Below are positions 60,801 to 64,000 of a stretch of 64,000 nt of DNA, piece by piece. Each line of letters starts with the position of its first letter. Position 1 is the first letter of the stretch. The translations under genes were made by a program, and so were the position numbers. This stretch comes from Apostichopus japonicus. Lineage: Eukaryota > Echinodermata > Holothuroidea > Aspidochirotida > Stichopodidae. The notes under the pieces are model-generated. The model had not been told where the DNA came from, ran no database searches, and saw only the letters and a program-made list of their open reading frames with translations. The stretch is from NCBI RefSeq assembly GCF_037975245.1, contig NC_092563.1:730001-794000 (forward strand), read 5' to 3'.

Positions 60801-63800
60801 CTGCATGAGGAATAAAAGTGAAAAAGAAATTTAAGAGGTTAAATATTAATTTTTTAAAAATTTTCTAATCGCATCTACCTTTATGCGTGGACTGATAGCT
60901 GAGATGACCATTTTACTTTCATGACTGAATGTGATAGACTTTAATGTGGAGGCTTCACTGTAACCAACGCACATGAAGTTGCAGCTATCATTGTGGGTAA
61001 ACTGTAACCATTGACAGGAAATTGAGTTTGTATTTCTAGGTAAAGTAGGGTAGTGATCTGTGTAAAGCCACAGTTAATACCAGCTGCTGCCAATCATAGA
61101 TTGATAAAAAAGACAGTCTGGAATTATATAAGAAAACATTGCAATGTCCTTACTTCAGACAAACTTATAAACATCATTGACTGTCCAAACAGAGGTTGAT
61201 TCCCCACTCAGGACATCCTGAGACATGTGGCCGACATACCACAGGATGTCCATCTATGTCTTTACCTGGTAGATGAGTCTTGAGCACAGATTTGTAGTAT
61301 TAGTACAAGTCTAACCTGAGTACTAGTATAAGTGTAAGTTCACTTTAAGTATGAGTACCAATATGAGTACACGTGTACAACACTCTTGAATTTGTTCTTT
61401 TGATTACTGCTGAAAATGTCCCAAGCAAGAAGACGAGTACAGATCCGCAAGTCGGAGGAGGATTACAACAATGCTAGAATAAAAATACAGACTCACTACA
61501 GGTCTGCCAGAGCATGTTACTTTTATAAAAGACAAGAAAGTATTTTACCTTTTGGTTTAGGGCATGTCTGGACTGGTACTCCTCCTTGGCAAGCTCTTCC
61601 TCCATCCAGTCTGGTAAGTCAGGGATAAGGATGGCTATGGCTGCCTTAATAGCCAGGAAGACATGCTGGAGGGAGAAGAGGCAGGGAAAGTAAAGCAACC
61701 ACACCCTGTAAAGATTATATGAATTAAACATGACAAGTTTCAGGAAACTTGTGAGGGCAAACTTTTTATGAAACATCTTTAATCTTGTTATTAAAAGACA
61801 GCTTTTTTTGCTCACTCTCAACAACTTTTGGCAAAGTTTGTGATATGTTGTTTATCAATGACAGAATGAGCACACCTGATTTGTAATTTCTCTCAGCACT
61901 TTTTGACAAAAGAAGGCTTGATATACCATAGAATGTCATTCAAGTAAATCACACAGACATGGTTTCAAATGAGCCACTGCATGGCTTCCTAACCTGCAAT
62001 ATTGCAGTATTATGCAGGATTTACAGGTTTTCAATGAAGTTTAGGTTTTAGCATTTAATAAAGAGCACTTGATGGAACTTGATAAAAAGCTCAAAGCAAG
62101 AAAATAAATCACACACAATTTGACTAGGTCATGAATTAATTCAAACTCAATTTGGAAATTTGGAAATGATCATGGAGTGCACAGCAGTGATCCTAACAGG
62201 ATTTATACTACTACTACTACTACACCTGTCAATAATACTTGGCTTATTAATGCTTGCCGTGCTAGACAAAGGGAGGTACTTTACCTCTCTTTCAACAAAA
62301 GGTTGAGTGGATTTAATGATGAGATGTACTTCACATTTTAAGCAGAGGTACAGGGAATTGTACATAAAAGTTCAATCTCCAATGTTGTAATTATATAAGT
62401 CATGGTCCATACCTCTACAGCCACAAATAGTAAAATAAACTTTGCTGTACTGAGATGGGATACTAGTTCCTGGACCTCAGGTGACATGGCCAGTAAAGCA
62501 ACATTGGTCAAGACAGCGATGATGCCCATTATTTCAAATGTCACCTACAAATGAGAATGGTATATGGAATGCAAATTATTATTATTATCCACAAAAAAAA
62601 AAAATTTAAAAAAATCACCAAATTCATGTGTGAGCATCAGAGTGAACTATGCCGATAGGAATCACACTAATGCATTTTGATTTCATGTAATACATATATA
62701 TCAATCCATATGTAGTCATGTAAATACCACACTAATTAAATTTATTTATTCTCAATGGTTTCCTTAGAAGGGGGACTTAAGGCACACCAGGTTCATTTTG
62801 ATATGTTAATAGATTGTTAAAAACACTGCTAGCAGTTCAGGTGGTATTTCTGTACCACTTTTTTAATTTTTAAGAAATTACCCTTTAACCAGCTGAGGTT
62901 GATTAATTAGAGTGGCTGGACTATGTAATCTAAGCAACAGAGCATTCTGTCAGTTCCGTAAATGCAACACCAAACTCAATCTGGAAAACAAGACATGCTA
63001 GCCTCAAAGAAACATCTATTCAGTACATTACAAGTATGTCAAAAACAAAACGGTGTTGGATGTCATACAATGGTGCTCTGTTGTTCACATGAAGTTAAGG
63101 GAACATGTTTTGGGTGAGTTACTAGAATTGATAAAACAATGGATTAATTAACATTTACATCAACACTGAGGAGTAAACATAAATATAGCAGTAGAGGAAC
63201 ATTCCAGATGAAAAGCATATTTTAAACGTCTATGATCTTGAATTTGTTTTTTTTAAAAGCTACAGTATTGATACAAGCTCTCTAAATTGTTCTTTTTCTT
63301 GAACACTACACTCGAGTTAATGTCATCATTTAACGTTGAATATGTAGTTTCAAATTAGTCAAATATATTTTGGACCGTACCACCATGTGAGTAACTGACG
63401 GTTATGGCTACAACCTCTGGCATAAGATGACTTCACAATGCCTGACTGAATGAAGAAGACCCAAACATGTCTAGACTGTTGTTTGTACTCCTGGCACCTG
63501 CATACTGAACAACTGATGAATGCACACGGAAAGACAGTCTTTGTTTTAACGACATTTGTTTGTTGAGGTCACTCGCAACAAGTTGTGTCCATGAACTGCA
63601 CACAGCAGCACCTTTACCACCTACTGGATCCAATGTGACTTTAAAACTGGCTAAATATCGATCAGTTGTAGTCGGAAGGAACAACTCACTCCCCGGGTCA
63701 CCCATGATTATATTAATATTTCTCTATTGGTTCCACATTCAGTCGGGTAGGGTGCAAACCGCTTTGCAATTACCTTCACTTCTTCTTTTTCTTTTATTCT

Positions 63801-64000
63801 GCATATCTCAGAAACAGAAAAATAGATGACAACACCTTACACCTAAAAAAAATATAATAATCATACAAAAATAAAAGTTAATAATAATTCTCACCTGCCA
63901 AGTTCCTATATCAGCCATTGCTTGTCCAAACGGTCTCCTGCAAACTTTGGTAAGTTTAAAGGCGTCACTCTTTACTTCTATCACGTTGTTCAGTAAGGCA
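60750..64000 (-). CDS. ANO10: Anoctamin-10-like (TMEM16 family), 3' part of gene
   Basis: Four minus-strand exons give the C-terminal 134 residues: 63895-64000 (cut by the window edge), 62413-62544, 61549-61665 and 60750-60800, all joined in phase 0. The first has NNVIEVKSDAFKL, the TM8-region motif in which the Glu and Asp correspond to calcium-binding residues of TMEM16 proteins. Then come VTFEIMGIIAVLTNVALLAM, FVAVE/HVFLAIK and IPDLPDW, the last membrane segments, and a short charged tail ending KKDM. The MSPEVQ segment, the AVEH junction and the short tail favour ANO10; the SDAFKLTKVCRRPFGQ part also recalls ANO8, which has a much longer tail. ANO10 proteins are intracellular membrane proteins with proposed scramblase or channel-regulating roles. 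Confidence 0.9.
61549..61665 (-). CDS. ANO10: ANO10-like exon, last transmembrane segment
   Basis: Acceptor CTCCCTCCAG, then HVFLAIKAAIAILIPDLPD, WMEEELAKEEYQSRHALNQK and a GTAAAA donor. The IPDxPxW and EYQ..HAL motifs are typical of the anoctamin C-terminal end. Confidence 0.93.
62208..62223. repeat. (CTA)n microsatellite in ANO10-like intron
   Basis: Five tandem CTA triplets. Confidence 0.9.
62413..62544 (-). CDS. ANO10: ANO10-like exon, penultimate membrane segments
   Basis: Acceptor TCATTTGTAG, 44 codons starting VTFEIMGIIAVLTNV and ending LLFVAVE, then a GTATGG donor. Both ends are in phase 0. Confidence 0.95.
62545..63894. other. ANO10-like intron
   Basis: AT-rich intron between the NNVIE exon and the VTFEIM exon. 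Open frames near 63.43-63.83 kb on both strands are not supported by domain similarity or splice context. Confidence 0.6.
63895..64000 (-). CDS. ANO10: ANO10-like exon, partial, cut by window edge
   Basis: Reads ALLNNVIEVKSDAFKLTKV, then CRRPFGQAMADIGTWQ and a GTGAGA donor in phase 0. The 5' end of this exon and the rest of the gene lie beyond 64000. Confidence 0.95.

Noticed and set aside
61416-61628. 70-codon plus-strand open frame overlapping the ANO10-like exon
   Set aside because: It is antisense to a well-supported coding exon, and the upstream part has no recognisable similarity.

Overview
This is a window of animal nuclear DNA: AT-rich, with long introns bounded by GT-AG sites, and no operons or bacterial signals. 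It holds one complete multi-exon gene for an LRP12/LRP3-type membrane receptor, one complete cytochrome b5 gene, and the 3' end of an anoctamin-10-like gene on the minus strand. Gene content, compactness, base composition and the abundance of minisatellites and tRNA-derived SINEs suggest a marine invertebrate deuterostome, most plausibly an echinoderm. The species cannot be settled from the sequence alone.

Layout. 1-1.8 kb is the end of an 81-bp tandem satellite that runs off the left edge. 1.8-18.8 kb has no gene that I can recognise. It carries small mobile elements (two TIR elements, one with a clear 8-bp target duplication; a 162-bp hairpin; an ACGTT-rich insert between 13-bp direct repeats), degraded reverse-transcriptase pieces, microsatellites and tRNA-derived SINEs. 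18.8-32.9 kb (+) is the LRP12-like gene: ten coding exons that join in phase into 811 residues (signal peptide, CUB, two LDLa, CUB, three LDLa, one transmembrane helix, 296-residue tail). 36.9-52.7 kb (+) is cytochrome b5: six coding exons, 133 residues, both heme histidines and a C-terminal membrane anchor. 60.75 kb to the right edge (-) is the last four coding exons of an ANO10-like gene, tail to tail with cytochrome b5.

The three proteins (surface receptor, ER/outer-mitochondrial electron carrier, TMEM16-family membrane protein) have no evident joint pathway; their proximity looks like ordinary linkage.

The most unusual property is the amount of tandem repeat inside and between genes. There are arrays with periods of 81, 43, 39, about 110, 20, 261, 32 and 36 bp, filling more than 10 kb. 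Three cases touch gene structure directly. Intron 8 of the receptor gene appears to be built from degenerate copies of the end of exon 8 plus its splice donor. Its intron 5 holds a 39-bp array that is open in most frames and in frame with the next exon. A 91-bp tandem duplication copies the C-terminus and stop codon into the 3' UTR. No rRNA gene, CRISPR array or intact tRNA gene was seen.
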